Assembly: GCF_000002995.4 (NCBI RefSeq)
Contig: NW_025062477.1
Coordinates: forward strand, 4,808,649-4,872,648
Direction: 5' to 3'
DNA: 64,000 nt
Source: Brugia malayi
Taxonomy: Eukaryota; Nematoda; Chromadorea; Rhabditida; Onchocercidae
The translations under genes were made by a program, and so were the position numbers. How positions within the stretch are numbered: the first letter of the stretch is position 1; each line of letters begins with the position of its first letter. The notes beneath the pieces were generated by a model. The model was given only the letters and a program-made list of their open reading frames with translations. It was not told the origin of the DNA and made no database searches. This document shows positions 1 through 14,900 of the stretch, piece by piece.

Positions 1-2565
1 TTTCTTTTCATTTTTCATCATTCACAATTGCACCTCAAATGCTAATCAGTTGTATTGAGAGTATATGAACACACCTACATCTAGAACACCTGTATCCAGG
101 ATAGATGAGTACACCTTTATCTGTGATTATGTCAACAGTTGTTTCCTGAACAAACATCTATATCTAACATTTGCATTCAGAATATGAATTTCCTATATTA
201 CTTCTTCTACCCATTTTTATTTGTTTAACATTTTAGTACTTACCATTATTACTTGATAACTTAAAATGAAAGCTTAATAAACTCAACAACAACAACAATA
301 GTCACAAAATCGCTTATTTAGCTGGGATTGTGCAAATTTTTACAGCTTAGTTTCATATTTACTAGCTTGCTACTACAATTTAATTGATTATTTAATATTT
401 TGTTGCTAAAATGAATTCAACTGTGATAGGTTTTTAGAGCACTGGAAGCTCTTTAGAGATAATTGATTTTATAAAGTTTCTAACAACACTCTGAACAATG
501 ACGAATTCAGATTTTGCCACTTTTTTTCCCGATGATGACATCCGGAATCTCCCATTATTTCCGATTTAGTATACACATATGCTTTCGTTTTTTAACTATA
601 TTACTTAATGTTATATAATAAATAGCTACTAGTTGTATCCTTATTTAAAAACAAACTAAATCGTTTATTATTTATTTATTCTTTAAGAGAAGAATTTAAC
701 GGGCTCAAAAATCAAACAAAATAAAGAAATTGTAAGGTCAAAAAATCACGAAATAAAAATTGATTCAATTTTTTTTTTTTAAATCAAACATTAGAATTAA
801 AATTAGTAAGGTTTATAATTTAGGTATCATATAAACTATGATTCAGTTCTAAAAAAATAGCGAAAAAAAGGAAAATTCTATGAATAATAATAAGGTAAAG
901 TTATGAGTAGTGTGAAATTTAAATTGCATACTTTTTTTTTTAAAATAAGTCATTAGGTTATGTTAGGAAGCAAAAGTGCGTCAATCATTTTTCTCTTTAG
1001 AAAAATTTCCGGAAATGTGTATAAATATTTTAATTAAGTTAGCATATTATTAAATAAGTGAAGGAGCAGATTAATAATATTTTCAGCACCTTTCCTTTTT
1101 TCCCTTTTTTTTCCTTCTGCTTATAAACATTTCCCATTAGATATCAATATTCAAAAAATAAATGAAATGATTCGTATAAGTGATCAAAATTTTTACAAAA
1201 ATTCATTCAATAAATTATTATTATTATTGATGTAATAATTATACAATTAAGGTAGTAAAAACTAATGAATAATTATAAAAATTGCATAATACATTACGTC
1301 AAAAACGTAACTTTCTTTTATCAAAGTTTCTTCTTCTATTCCCAAAGCCTAGAAATAAAGAAAAATCGTTTTTCATCTCCCTTGAAAATTCAACGAATTC
1401 ATTGAAATATATGATTGATTGTATCTGTGACGATGATATTTCCCATCAAAAATTTCTATTTTTCTAACTTATCGATTTATGCCTCTTATTATTCAATGAT
1501 TATTCATTTCTTCTTTCATTCTTATAAATTTATACAGAATAAAACTATATAGAATAAGCAGAAAAATTTAGCAGGTGAATTTTATTAGATGGATTTTTTA
1601 TCTATAAAATTAATCAGTTATTTAAATAAAAATTAATCATCGTTTCAAATAATATCTTTTTTCCTCTTTTTTCCATTGATATTACGTCAAGTCCATAATT
1701 ATTAGTGGCACAAAAGTTGATATACAATTATAATTTTTCTTACTTCAAATTAATTTTCAAATGCTTAGCTCATCTAATTTTCTTCGTTTTACTCATTTAT
1801 GTAATTAGTTGAGCATTTGCACATATCATTTAGATGCATAAAATTTAGTATTGTAACGAAAAAACTAATTTTAATAAAAGAAAAAAGCACAAAAATTGAA
1901 AGGTTAAGGAGTTTCATAGCTATGAGTCTACAAAAATGCAAAATGTATAAAAAGAAGCAGATAAACATAAAACAGAAAAATATATTAAGCTATAAGTGTA
2001 TCATTAATGCTTAATTCTCTCAAATATGTAAATTTCATATTGTATTAGATAGCTATCATTTTTCGATAATAATATAACCATTCATTATTTTTTGAATTTA
2101 TTTTCATTTATGTTTTTGCTTTTTTTTATTTCATAATTCAATTTTGTCATCGTGATTATCAATCAAATAAAACTGACTGTTAATTGTTATAGTAATATTT
2201 CATTATCATTGAAAGAAAAATGAAAATAATCGACAGCTGATCATTAGTTGTATCCTCTCCTTTCATATCACTCAGATTAAGAAAAAAAAAGAATGCAATA
2301 ATAAATTGTTACCCAAATGTTCTTTTGTTGCCTTTTTTTCTCATTGCAATATTAATTTTTCAAGTTAAAATTATAAAATTAACAAAATCAATTAAACAAA
2401 GGATGAAGAGAAGAAGAAAGTAAAAGAATGAAAAAAAATGAAAAAATAAAATTTTAAAAATTAAACTTTCATAATAATTTTTAACGAAAAAAGAAAATGA
2501 TGGAATGCAGATTTTGTACTTTTTTTTCTTTTTGAAATTCATATATTCCTTTTTGAAATGCAAAG

Positions 2566-2690
2566 TTTATGTAAGTATGCATGTGTCTGTGTATGTATGC
2601 CTATATCAGTGTACTTATGTATATATGCATGTATCTGTATGTCAATGTATGTATGTGTATGTGTCTGTATATGCATGTGAGCATTAATGG
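2566..2690. repeat. Imperfect TATG/TGTA microsatellite
   Basis: About 125 bases made almost entirely of TATG, TGTA and TGTC words (for example gtatgtatg, gtgtctgtatat). It is imperfect, so it is probably old. The reading frames across it are artefacts rich in Y, V, C and M. Confidence 0.85.
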
Positions 2691-2884
2691 AATGTATTTA
2701 GTAGGCAATCGGAAAATTGTGTTGCACTTATTAAGCCACTTTTTCCCTTTTTTTTGTCAATATGATCCTAAAAGGATGGAATAAAATGGAAAAAGAAGAA
2801 GGAACTTATCTGAATTGTAACCGTATTTCTCACTCCGGAATTTCTCATTTCTAATCGATTCCATTAACTATTCCTAAAACTATT

Positions 2885-2947
2885 ACATACATACGCATAC
2901 GCATATGCATGCATATATATACATACACATACACACACATACACGTA
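2885..2947. repeat. CATA/CACA microsatellite
   Basis: Alternating cataca, catacg and cacaca words in roughly the reverse complement style of the tract at 2566-2690. The two tracts lie about 200 bases apart with opposite purine/pyrimidine sense and could pair in a transcript. Confidence 0.8.
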
Positions 2948-3934
2948 AATGCGCATGTCAGACTTTTCCGCTTCGTTGCCACCACCATCACACATTGCAA
3001 ATTTAGACTACGGATTCATTCCTTTCTTTTCTCTAAAAAAAAATTTTTTTTTCAAAGTGGTAATAAATTTGGGCCACGGGCCAGCATTTCTAATCGTACT
3101 TTTGTTTATCTAAATTATCGTTTATAGTTTTATTAAAAGCTTTTTCTATTTTTAAGTGAAGAAAAAGAGTAAATTTAGTTACCTATCAGAAGACGAAATA
3201 TCAAAAATCAAAGGTCACTCGCAATCTTATTTATTTATTGTTACTATTATTATTTCTTTTACTTCGTTTCATATATGTTGGTATACTTTTTTTGTAAATA
3301 AATAGATTGAATTAATTGTTGGGATATAAGTTTAAATCAATTAAAATAAAACGAAAAGCAATCACTAACAAGAATAAATGATAAGTTAGCTATATGCAAA
3401 ATGAATGCGCACAAACATTTATGTATTATCTCGTTAAACTAGAACTATAAATTATTAAACTTTGATATTTAATTGATGGAGAATAAAATAAATTATTTCC
3501 ATTGATACGAAAGATATAAATGTATGGTGTGTTGTTATTTATTTCACTTCACATGTTTACTTTCTTTATTTTGTTCATCAAGTCAATGTTCATTTTGTGT
3601 ATTGCATGTATATATGATTTATTTAATCGTTAGATTCATTACCATTTCAAGTGCAAATTTCTATTTTTTTCTTTTCAGATTTAATCCAAATGAAGAAACT
3701 TTATGATTATTAATTGCATTTATATTTGTTTATAAACTAAGAATCATTAATTAGACAATACCGATGAAACAGCATCAGCAACTAGAACGAATTCTGATAT
3801 TTTCTGTTGCATTCTGCTTCAAATTATTACTATTTAATCATATTTTTGCTGTAACAATAAACAAATTGTTGGAATAGCAACAGTATTACAAAAAACGGAA
3901 AAAATTAAGCGGAAAGATAAACGGTGAAGAATCA

Positions 3935-6900
3935 ATGGATCGTGCCAAAAAACGTTTAGCATCAGCGCTGGATGGTTTCAGGAGTCAACATAAATCGGAA
4001 ATGGAACTAGAAGAGAAGATAACTGCTGAAGATGTTTGTTTGACAGGAGTAAGTGATATGTAATAAATCTTTCTGTATTTATTGAAATATCCCTAGAGGA
4101 GAGAGCGGTATTTGTTTGGGTATCATCAAAGAAAAAATAGCATTTTAATTCTTTATATATTATTGGAAAGAGAAAGAGAAAAGAAAGCGCAACTAAATGA
4201 TGCTGTTATTTATTTGAGTATTCATTAAGGATTGATGACTTTGGTTGGGAATATACTGGAATCATCCATATTTTAAAGTATGAATAGAAATTAATCAACA
4301 AATTTATCAATTTTCTTTTTTTGTAATAAATGTAACTTTTTTCAAAGACTAAAGAATTTACAATGTTAAAATATTTTCAAACGATTTTGGTATATATAGG
4401 ATTAGTTTTGCAAAATTATTTTTTGTTTTAAATTGATGTTTTAGAATCATCGAAGTAAAAAACGATTAAAAAAAGCAACTAATTACTGTCCAATCATTTC
4501 TAGTAATACAGATGATCCAACAAACTTTCGAAATCAAAATGATAATTATTGAAAGCATTTTTTGGCATCATTACTATTGTAAGATTAAATTTTCAAAAGT
4601 GTGAAATTTAAATTGATAAAGAAACGAGAAAAAAAATGAAAATTAGTGATTGAGATATTACTTTGAGCTTTTTGGAATACTATGTTCAAAAATTTAGATC
4701 TATTGGGATATTTTCAGATCGTAAGGCATGGATTTCCAGACGACCCACGATGTATGGCTTATGATGTCGTACAACGATTGCTAGCCATAGGCACTGGCCA
4801 TGGAATAATCAGAGTTATCGGAGATGTTGGAGTGGATTATTGTTTGAAGCATGAATCAGACGCTGCTGTACTTCATATACAATTCTTGACCAATGAAGTA
4901 TGTTTTGTTATTTTTTCTGTCATCTTTCTGAATTTTAAATCTTTGATGATCAAAATATGGAATTATTAGAAGCTTTTTATCAAATTCAAGTCACTTTAAT
5001 GAAAAAAAAATCTAAACTATTTGGACTGTTTGGATTTTTTTTTCCTGCTGATCTCATATAGGTGGTAGATTTTCAGGATTATTATCCTTTCTTGTTGGGT
5101 TTTACATTTAACTCTTATTAAAAACTTTTTTTTTTCTCAAATATTTGTTTTAAATTAATAATACGAAAGGAATAATTAAGCGAATATTAATTTGAAAGAC
5201 CTAAGCTTGTTTAACTAACACTGTTATAATTTGAGATGTAAAACGCACAATTTCTTATTTCTTTTAATAATGTAAAGAATAACGATATGTCAATAAATGT
5301 AAATAAGCAGCATATGAAAGTGGGAATTGAAACAAAGTGAAAGCGAAAAAAAGGGATTTAAAGTAATAGCAAAAAGAAGATTCAACGATGAATGAAAAAG
5401 CAGTCTTTGTTTTTAGGGAGCACTAGTTACTGCATGCCGTGATGACCTGATACATTTGTGGAACTTTCGGCAAAAGGTAACGAAGGCATTAATTCCAAAA
5501 AATATTGATGTATTTATTTTATAGGGATTCGCTGAAACATTAACAAAAAATTTAGAATAGTTGGAAGCTTTTATCAAAATATAAAATTGGAAAAACTTTT
5601 CTTTGTTGTATATTTGATAATCGTGTTTTCTATTTTAAAATCCAATAACTTGTAGCAAATTTCAATTCAATGAAGAATGATTTTGAGTCTGATATGACAT
5701 TTTTTTATCAGTGACTTATTCAGGTACCAGTGATATTGCACAGTATACAGTTAACGAAGGAGCAAATTACCTGTATCAGCCACTCTTTCCAAAGTAAATG
5801 GCTTTATTTGGGGACCGAACGTGGTAATGTATATTTTGTTAAAATAGCCACATTTACCTTATCTAGTTACGCTATCAACTGGAACAAGGCCATTGATTTG
5901 TAAGTTTATCTTTTTTTTCTTATTTCTTTTTATTTCGCTTTTGCAAAACAGGTTTAAGAATCTTTATACATTGTTAAATTTGTTGGAAATTTTTGTTGAA
6001 TTTTAAAATAAGCAGTAGAGAATAAAACAACTTCTGATTAAAACACCGATTTTGGTTAAATATTAAATGACTCTGCTTATCAGCATTTTTTTTTTTTTTC
6101 TACATAAGAACATCATGATACTTCGAAATCAAGCAGGTACCAATATTTCTATCCTACAGTATCATAAAGTGCTGTTGAAGTTTTATTTTTAATAAATGTT
6201 TTGATCATAATCCTCATCATGCGTAACCATCAATCTTTTATATGTCCTTTAAATTGATTCTCTTTCCTTACTATAGACTTAGCAAGCATCTCGCATACAT
6301 TCATGTAGATTTTTTTTTTTTTGTTTTTCAAGAAAAGGAACTTGCAGTAGTGAAAAATATTTCCTATAGCGACGATCTTTCAGAATAAGTTCATGTTATT
6401 GTATTACTTGTGAAATTTTAGTTAATGAAATATTCATTATTCCTATTTGTAGCTCTCAGTACATTCAATTACTAGAATGCATGCTTTGAGTTAATCATCT
6501 GAGGAAATGGATGATATACTTTCCATTGATTTGAAAGTTTTACTTCCACTTGAATGACTATGTACTTCGTTCTGTCATATTTCAGAGGTGTTCGTACTCA
6601 TCCTGGTGGTGTAAAAGCTATTTCTACCTGCCCCACCGAACTTTCTAAATTATTGATTCTATATGAAAAAGGGAGTATTGTATTATGGAACCTTCAAACG
6701 AAAGAAGTAATCGACTGCTTTGAAAATTAATTTTTATTGAACTATCCATATTTTTGATCAATATTAGAAGAAAATCATTTTTGATCACTAACGTCTCTTC
6801 TAGGTGGAGAGATTCATATCTGATCATCCAGCTCGTTGTTTTGCATGGCATCATGATGGCCGACAGTTTATGTGTGGTACAGCTGATGGATGCTTGTTGG

Positions 6901-8872
6901 TTTGGAATATTCGAAAGCCCGGAGAATATATACAAAAATTGCAACCTCATGGACAGAAGTGTAATTCTATTAATCAGGTCTTTCTTCACGTGAATTTGTA
7001 TGATTATTTCTTTATATATATTTTGCAATGACTTAACCTATTTACAAATTTCAGGTTGATTGGAGGCATTCAGCAGATGGAGAACAGTTAATTATTTTTG
7101 GTGGTGGTTAGTATTTTAATGAAAAACATTGATTTCTTATTATCTTTTACAAAACTTATTCAAAACTTTCATTCAGCTAATTAAGAATTCAAAATTTTTA
7201 GGCATGTCACAGGAAGATGGCGTATTTTCCTCTTTAACCATAATGAGAGCATCAAAATCGATTACAGTTTTGGAATTAGACCATCCTTTGATAACCTTTA
7301 CACCTCTGAATTCTTCACCTTATAGCAGTGTATCACAGCAACCTTCTAGTGTTGCAGTACTAATGAAGAATGATTTGCTTGTTATCGATCTAACTATTCC
7401 AGGGTGATTTTATTCATTTGATTTATAAAATGATTTTAGGGTAAAATGTTAAGTTTTAAAATGTTAACTTTAGTCTATTATAGATTTTTTTTTCTCCTTA
7501 AAATCTTGAAGTTTAAGTATCAAGACGCAAATCTAAAACGCTTAAAATAAAATGTCTCCAGTTATAAGTATGAGGTTCATATGGTAGATCAAAATTCCTT
7601 CATAACGGAATCCTTTGTAACGTTTAAATTTTTCAACTCAGGAAGGTGACATGTTATTGCTATTCTTAAATTTGGTTATTGTTACAAGCAGTTAATTTTA
7701 GCTATCCTTGCCATGAAAATGTTACTCCTATGGATATTCATGAATCACGGGTACGATGTATATGTTATTTTTCCAATTGTCCTCTTGATTTACTTGGTGC
7801 CCTAGCACTTGTTGGTTCGAAACAGCGGCGTCAAGGATTTAGTGATAAGGTTTATTCATTTTTTTCCGAACTCAAGTTTTTATGCCTTAGCTTTTCTTAA
7901 ATTTGAAGTTGCGAAATTGGATTTTTCAGCCATGGCCGATCACAGGTGGAAGTGGACGAGATTGTGCAATGGGTCATCAAGAATTATTACTTACGGGGTA
8001 ATTGTTCAGATGTGTTTATGCAAATGATTGGAGAAAAGAAATCGTTGTTGCGGTTTCAGTAATCCTAATTACAGTAGCAGATTTTTAACGTGTGGCAGGC
8101 ATGGTGTAGTTCTGTTTGAATTTGATGAATGGAATGTGTAACATATTATGTTTTATCTCGGAATTTAGTAATTAAATTATTTCACTCAGGAAAAAAATCT
8201 TTTGTTATGCAGAACTGTTGATGGTAGGTATAATTCATTTGTGTTTCCACTTGTTATAGCCATGAAGACGGATCTATAAAATTCTGGCAAGCATCGGGTG
8301 AGCATCTTCAAATCTTGTACAAATTAAAAAGTGGGCGACATTTCGAACGAAATGATGGATTGGAATCTCATGAAGCATCACATGCTGTTACGATGATTGA
8401 ATTATGTTTGGATTCACGATTGCTGCTAGTTGCCGCACAAAGTGGACAGTTGACACTATTTCGTTTTGTAAAAACTGAGAACGCTCATGAAATTACTGTA
8501 AGGCATCAGGATTTTTAAAACTTGAATGAGTTATATTATAAGATGAAAATATATTTTCCAGTTTGATTTGTTATGATGTAGAGCTTCTATAGTTCTTTCT
8601 GGCTATTTATGAAATTAAACCCTTAATGTTTCTGATAAATTTATTTCCATACTCTTTCAGGTAATTAATATTCCATCTACATTTTCTTTTTTATCGGGTA
8701 ATGTGGAATCGAATAAAACATCTCCAAAGAGAGAATTAAGAAGGCAGGGAACGGCAATCTCAGTGGAATCAAATAGTACAGATACCAGTGAAGGTAGCAC
8801 AAATGATGGTTATTTTCCATTGAAAGTGAAAGGTGGAGTGCTCAGAAGACTTGCAGGGTATCAGGTAATTAT

Positions 8873-8920
<48 letters not shown>

Positions 8921-11900
8921 AGGGTTGCCTTGTATCATTGAACTTTTAATAAAATATAAGTTTTAGCCAGATTTGGTATGCATGGTTCCGTGGAGGAATG
9001 CGTCACAACCGGAGACAATTACAGCAGTTGCTCTCAATTCAGCATACGGCATTATTGCACTTGGTTTGGATTTTTATTTCTGTTTTTATAAAAAAAAGGA
9101 TTCCACTACATGTAGAATTCTTTTTATTACGTGGACGGTTTATGGAAGTCTTTAGAAATTGTGTAATTAAATTCCTGCCTTTTCTAATGTATTTTTTGAG
9201 CTCCACTGGGAATAGTTGCTTGAATTTTCTCTCTTCCTGTGTAAAAATCAGAAGATTTGTTTGCTGGGTAAACCCAAAAATAAACATAACTATATGTTAA
9301 ACATATAGCGCAATTCTAAAGACATACTGAACTGAATTATTTTATTGCTATAGTAAGTTTTTAAAATTTGAATAATTTAACAAACTAATCCTGTTAAAAA
9401 TTCGAAGCAGTTCATTCTTTATTTTTGTCATCAAAAGTATTGTTTTCCAGCTTGTGAGGAAAATAGCTTGCTATATGTCAAGTTGGTGGATAGAGTTCAA
9501 AAATAATTTAATTTGTATTCAAGATATGTTGATTGTTTTGAAACCTCTTGTTCAGAAATATTTCATCCATATACAAAGCATTCATCAATCTCAATATTTC
9601 AGGCACATCATCAAGTTTAACTCTGATTGATTTGGTGCAGTATATCATAATATGTTCGTGGTCACTCGCTGATCTATACATGCAGCAGCATTCAACACCA
9701 ATATTGCTTAGTCAAAACAGCAATTCAAGCCAATATGATGTTTGTATTTCGATATTTTTGGAGTTCTGGTTTGAAGTTCCTGGTTAGAAGAATAACTTTT
9801 GTGAAACTTGGAAATAAGAACATAAGTCAAAATAGGGCATAAATTCATTTAATAAATCATAAAATAACATATTGACACTTAATTAAATATCAAGGATTGG
9901 GCTGATGAGTTTGAGTTAGTTTATTAGCAGTTGTGAAGATATTTTTAATTCAAAATATAATTCTTTATGAATGAAATTAGGAAGTACAAAAAGGCAAATA
10001 GCAAATAAGTAATTAAAGTGTTGCAATTTTTTTTCCTTTTCCTCCTTCTTTGATTAGTTTATTGATTCATAAGTACTGTTTATTGCTATAGTATTTGTTC
10101 TTGTTTTTTGTTGTCCTTGTTCATGTTCCGCATTTCTCATTTGCTTGCACATTACTGCAGCATTCTTTTGATATTCAATTTAGTGTATTTGAACTTATAT
10201 GTAAAAATATCTAAAGTAAATAGATGGCCTGATAGCAAGTAAGTTAGCTTATATACCGACCATGATGTAAGTTGTTTCGTAGTTAGTATGAATAGATGAG
10301 CTAGTATATTAATATATTAAGATGTTAATAATTAATGCAATATATATATATATATATATATATTTAATATGCTAAAAATGTGCATCATAACTCCCAGCAG
10401 AAAGCTAAGAGCTGTGTCACTTCTGAGATATATATAGTATTTAGAAAATATCAGGCCATTTTTTTTTCTGTGTTTTCGCTTAAATATGTTCAAAATACAC
10501 TTGTTATGGAGTTTTTTTGTGTTTGCATGCCTTTTTTGTCACGTTTGATCACGTATTTTCAGCCATTTGTCATATCATCGCAGCAACAAGAAACTTCCAC
10601 AACAAATGTATCTTTGGAAATGGATACCATATATTCAGGAGATATTTCAGCTAAATGTGCTACGCCAAAAGGAGCTAAAACTACATCGCCGATACAATTG
10701 CGACCTTCCAATAAATTGTCGCATCGTCGAAAGCTTTTCAAACATATGACGTTAGGCAAAACATTTCTTAGTCGGACAGCAGATGGAAATGAAAAAATGA
10801 AAACAATGGAAACAATAACAACAGAAAACAAGGAAACATTTACATGCAAACATACCTCGCCGCACAATTTAGATCACAAAAAACGTTTTCAATTGGAAAG
10901 TACATCTGTGCGAAGCAATGAAATCTTAAGAGCGGAAGATTCGGAAGGAGTTCGGGAGGTTGATGTAAACTGTTTGATAGACAAACTTCGTGTCAGAAGA
11001 AAAACTTTTATTCGATCATCAACGATACACACGTCAACAGCCTCTGATGAACAGTTCAAATCAATGTCGGGTTCGAAAATAACATTAGGTAAGAAATCAG
11101 CATGCATACCCTATTTTTCGCTTTTCATTTTAATGCTTTGAACACAAAGTTTTAACAGAGTGAGTGTTTTTTTTTTTCAAATACAAAATTTCAAACGGAG
11201 TATACTGGTGAGTTCAAAAACTGCATTTTCATTTGCTGCACTCGCACTCATCCCTAAGTCAGTAAGCGTCCGAGTTCATTATGCTTCGATTCCATTACAA
11301 TGTATATAAAGAAATGAGTCAAGTGTGTATCTCACGAAAGCTTGCATTGTTTTGCTATGCATATTTTATCAAGTTAATTTGCTTAAATAAAGCAATAATA
11401 TTTTACACTGCTAGTACTTAACAGAAAGACCAGGTTAGTTAGGACCAAGTTACCAAGTTATTCGACATTTTTCAAATTGATGGAATATTCTCAAATGAGA
11501 ACGAATAACAATTCTGAGTTGTGTTATCTTTCTGCTTATGTACTACTCCGTTCTCCTATGTTTGTCAGTTTATTTGTTTAACCAATGTTTTCCTTGAACC
11601 ATTGTGTTTTTTTTTTTTTGTTTTGTTTTCCTACTGTAGTATATGTAATATTGATTATTCTTACAACTATATAGTAGTAACTGGTAGATTAACTGTACTA
11701 GTAATAATAAATTTCGAATAGTATATATCTGCAAACATTTCTTACGAAGCCAAACTAAACTTAATATTTTCATTAGTTCTTAAGATGAACTTTTTTTTGT
11801 AAACTAAAATTTGAAAACCTGTGAAACTTTGGCTGAAAAAAATTTTTAAATTGGTTGATATGGTAGCTTCAGTATGGAATGGATACGAGGCGTAGTATGG

Positions 11901-14900
11901 ATTCGCCACCAATTATTGTCAATAGCAAATCGATGTTACGTGGTAATGCGGAAAATTCACGTCTACGTTCGGATAGGCGGCCGCAATTGTTAAAATCACA
12001 ATCTATTATTGATTCAGGCTGTGAAATTAATGGTACTTGTTTTTGTTTTCTGACATCTCTTTCATTTTGTATAATTCTCACATTTTTTTTTGAATCAACG
12101 AAAATAAAATCAGAAGATTAAAGTCTCTTCACGTTAATCTTTTTTCTGCTTTGCCTCCTTTTTTTTGCAACATAGATTTGTTGAAGCTTCTGAAATAATC
12201 ATATGAAGATACTACACAAAATTGTAAAGAATTAGGGTCGTCGAAGTGCTTGAAACTGGCCTATAGCATTTTTATTACAGAAAGAACTAACACTGTATTT
12301 AATATTAAATTGAGTTATTACAGATGATGGAACTAAACATTTATATGAGTTTCTCATCACAAGTTATTGTTTTAAAGATTAGTTGTTTAAAGGGGTAATA
12401 CATCTGATCCAACAATTTCTTGTACTGTATATTATTCTTTACATTGCCTAATCATTGATTTATAAAAACGTTTTAGGATTTCAAATAAGCCAATATTTTA
12501 GAAATTTCAAATGTGTTTCTAAAAATCTTGAACACTTTTGCTTAAATAATTCTAAACTTTTTTTGAGTAGGTTATTCTTTATTCATTATTTTTGTTGCAG
12601 AATTCTTTTAAAGGAATTTAAAAATGTTCACATAAATATTGAATATGTTGCAATGAATCGACAAAAAAATTGGTTTTAGATTGAGTGGTAATTACTGAAA
12701 ACTGATTTATTATAATTTGATTGTAGACAGTCTTTTTGTTTCATTCCTGTAATTCAGTTTATTAATATGTCTTTTTTTGTATGAGATCAAATATTAGTTT
12801 AAAATATGTCTTAACTGTAAGATTGAATATTGGGAAGTTAATGCAAATAGTAGTAATACAAATGAATGTAGTTGGAAGAAGGTTGTGAAAATAGAGAAGT
12901 GGGCTTTGGGAATCTAATGTTTTTGTATGGTTTATGTTTATTTAAATTTAATCCTTCTTATATCCCCAGCTTTCTTTCGGAGACTTTCTAAGTCTTCTTT
13001 CAAATTTGAGGATTTTCAATACATGTTTTGATAAGAATTACCTGAGCAGCTGAGACATTGAGCAAGGATGCACAAATAGAAGTCGAACTGTGATAATTGT
13101 TGTATACTACTTCTCATTATTATTATTCTTTTCGTTTTTGTTTTTTCATTTTTCAATGCTGTAGGAAATTTATATACATGAATGTTTCCGTATGGAGTAA
13201 TCTTGTTTTTATTCTTGGTTCCATTGTGACGTATGAAGTTAAGTCAAGCTGGTAACAAAAATTTGCTTGAAATTGAATTGAAAGATGGAATTTTTATTGT
13301 AAAGATTCGTATTTGTGAATGAATTTTAACAGATTTCAGATTCAACAATAACGAAGAGAACTTCAGTAGATGAGAGTCCATCAAGCACTAACAAGATGTT
13401 TTTTTCGGAAAGTGTGACATCGCTTACATTTATTCAGTCATTTGTCAAAAAAAGAGGTTAGTCTTTAGGCTGATACTATTGAATTAGATGTTATATCCTT
13501 TAGCATATTTAAAAATTAATTAATGGTTATTGACACTACTTTTAATTGCTGTCATTAGTAGATCAATTTCTATCTCGTAAAAGTTTGAAACTGTTCGGGT
13601 TTTGTTTTCAATGAAGTAAGCGTACTTAGGAAAATCTGCATCAGCTATTAAAGTGTTTCGTGTACCTGGTGTTTTGAATTTTGAAAAATTTCAAAAGTAC
13701 AATTCTTTTAAGAGCTTTAGATCCTCGAGCACATTTGTGCCTTTGGGTTGGTACTTCTGCGAGCACATGTATTATCTATCATTTGTTACTTCCGACTGAT
13801 CGTCAAAACTCAACAGTCTCCGTGGCTCATAGCGGTTTGTTCTTTCAATATTCTTTCGTAGTACTGGAAATAAATTTTATTTGATCGGTTCAATATTGTA
13901 GCAATATGCTTGCGCTTGTAAATAAAGCTGTTTTACATTAAACTTCTGGGTTATTTTTGTTAGGTTCAATAGTTCAGACGCGAGGACGTATGCTGTATAC
14001 AACGCTAATGGATCGAAATTTTTGTTTATTAGAGGGAGCAGCAGAAAGTTATCATGAAAAGGTGATTGCGAAACCCAAAGTCAGTTTCAAATGTATATAA
14101 TGCATGATTCTTAAGCCGTAAATATTTCCAGAATTTTTGTTGTAAACTATTTTTTCCAAAAATCCTGTGAGTAGTGACTTCATAATCGTTTCATAATCTG
14201 ACAAAGTGGAGTTGGGAGGAGGATTTTATGTCATTCATTTATTCATTGTTAGAACTGTAAAATATGCATTGCCAACAAACAAAAAAAATTAGAGTTTTGT
14301 TTCAGGAAGATGATCGGAATCATTCAGAAGAAAATAACTTTCCGAATAAAGTTCTTACAAAACTGAGTCTTTCACCAACTTGTTCAAACGCGACAGAATA
14401 CTCCCGAGAGGATGACTTTCTACAGGTAAATGATGATCCGAGAATTATTTGGTCTTGGTACTCATGAATTTGTAGTTCAGTTATTAAATATTTCATTTAC
14501 AAAAATATTTCATTTTTTTGGTGTTTTTCTTTTTGGTATTTTCGTCATTTTACTTGTAAATTGCTTTCATTCTAATTTTAATTATTTCAGTTTGCTGTTT
14601 TGGTTTCTGAAGATGAAGTACATACCGTTGCATTGCCAAATTTCAATTCTTTGTTTTTATACCGTCCGGAATTCCCATTCGTTAAGGTTAATTTTCTAAT
14701 GCACACTTAAAAATATCGGAGTCTCTAGAGCTCTCTTATCATTAAACCCTTGCTTACAAGATTATCTATTGGGGAATATGAACGATGCTTAGTGTCAACG
14801 CATAACCAACGCATAACGGAAATATTTCCTCAAGGTCTCTGCAAACCAAAATCGACTTATTAATCATGTGAAACCAACAAAAAATATAATTTATTAAATA

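Larger units (their letters stand above)
1..3934. other. AT-rich intergenic region upstream of the tomosyn gene
   Basis: No convincing exon is seen on either strand. Open frames here are short, low in complexity and rich in F/I/K/N/Y, as expected from AT-rich DNA. Two microsatellite tracts (about 2566-2690 and 2885-2947) lie in it, followed by a less AT-rich patch at about 2948-3090. The patch could be promoter or 5' UTR of the downstream gene, but I see no TATA or initiator that decides this. The promoter of tom-1 should lie here by position. Confidence 0.6.
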
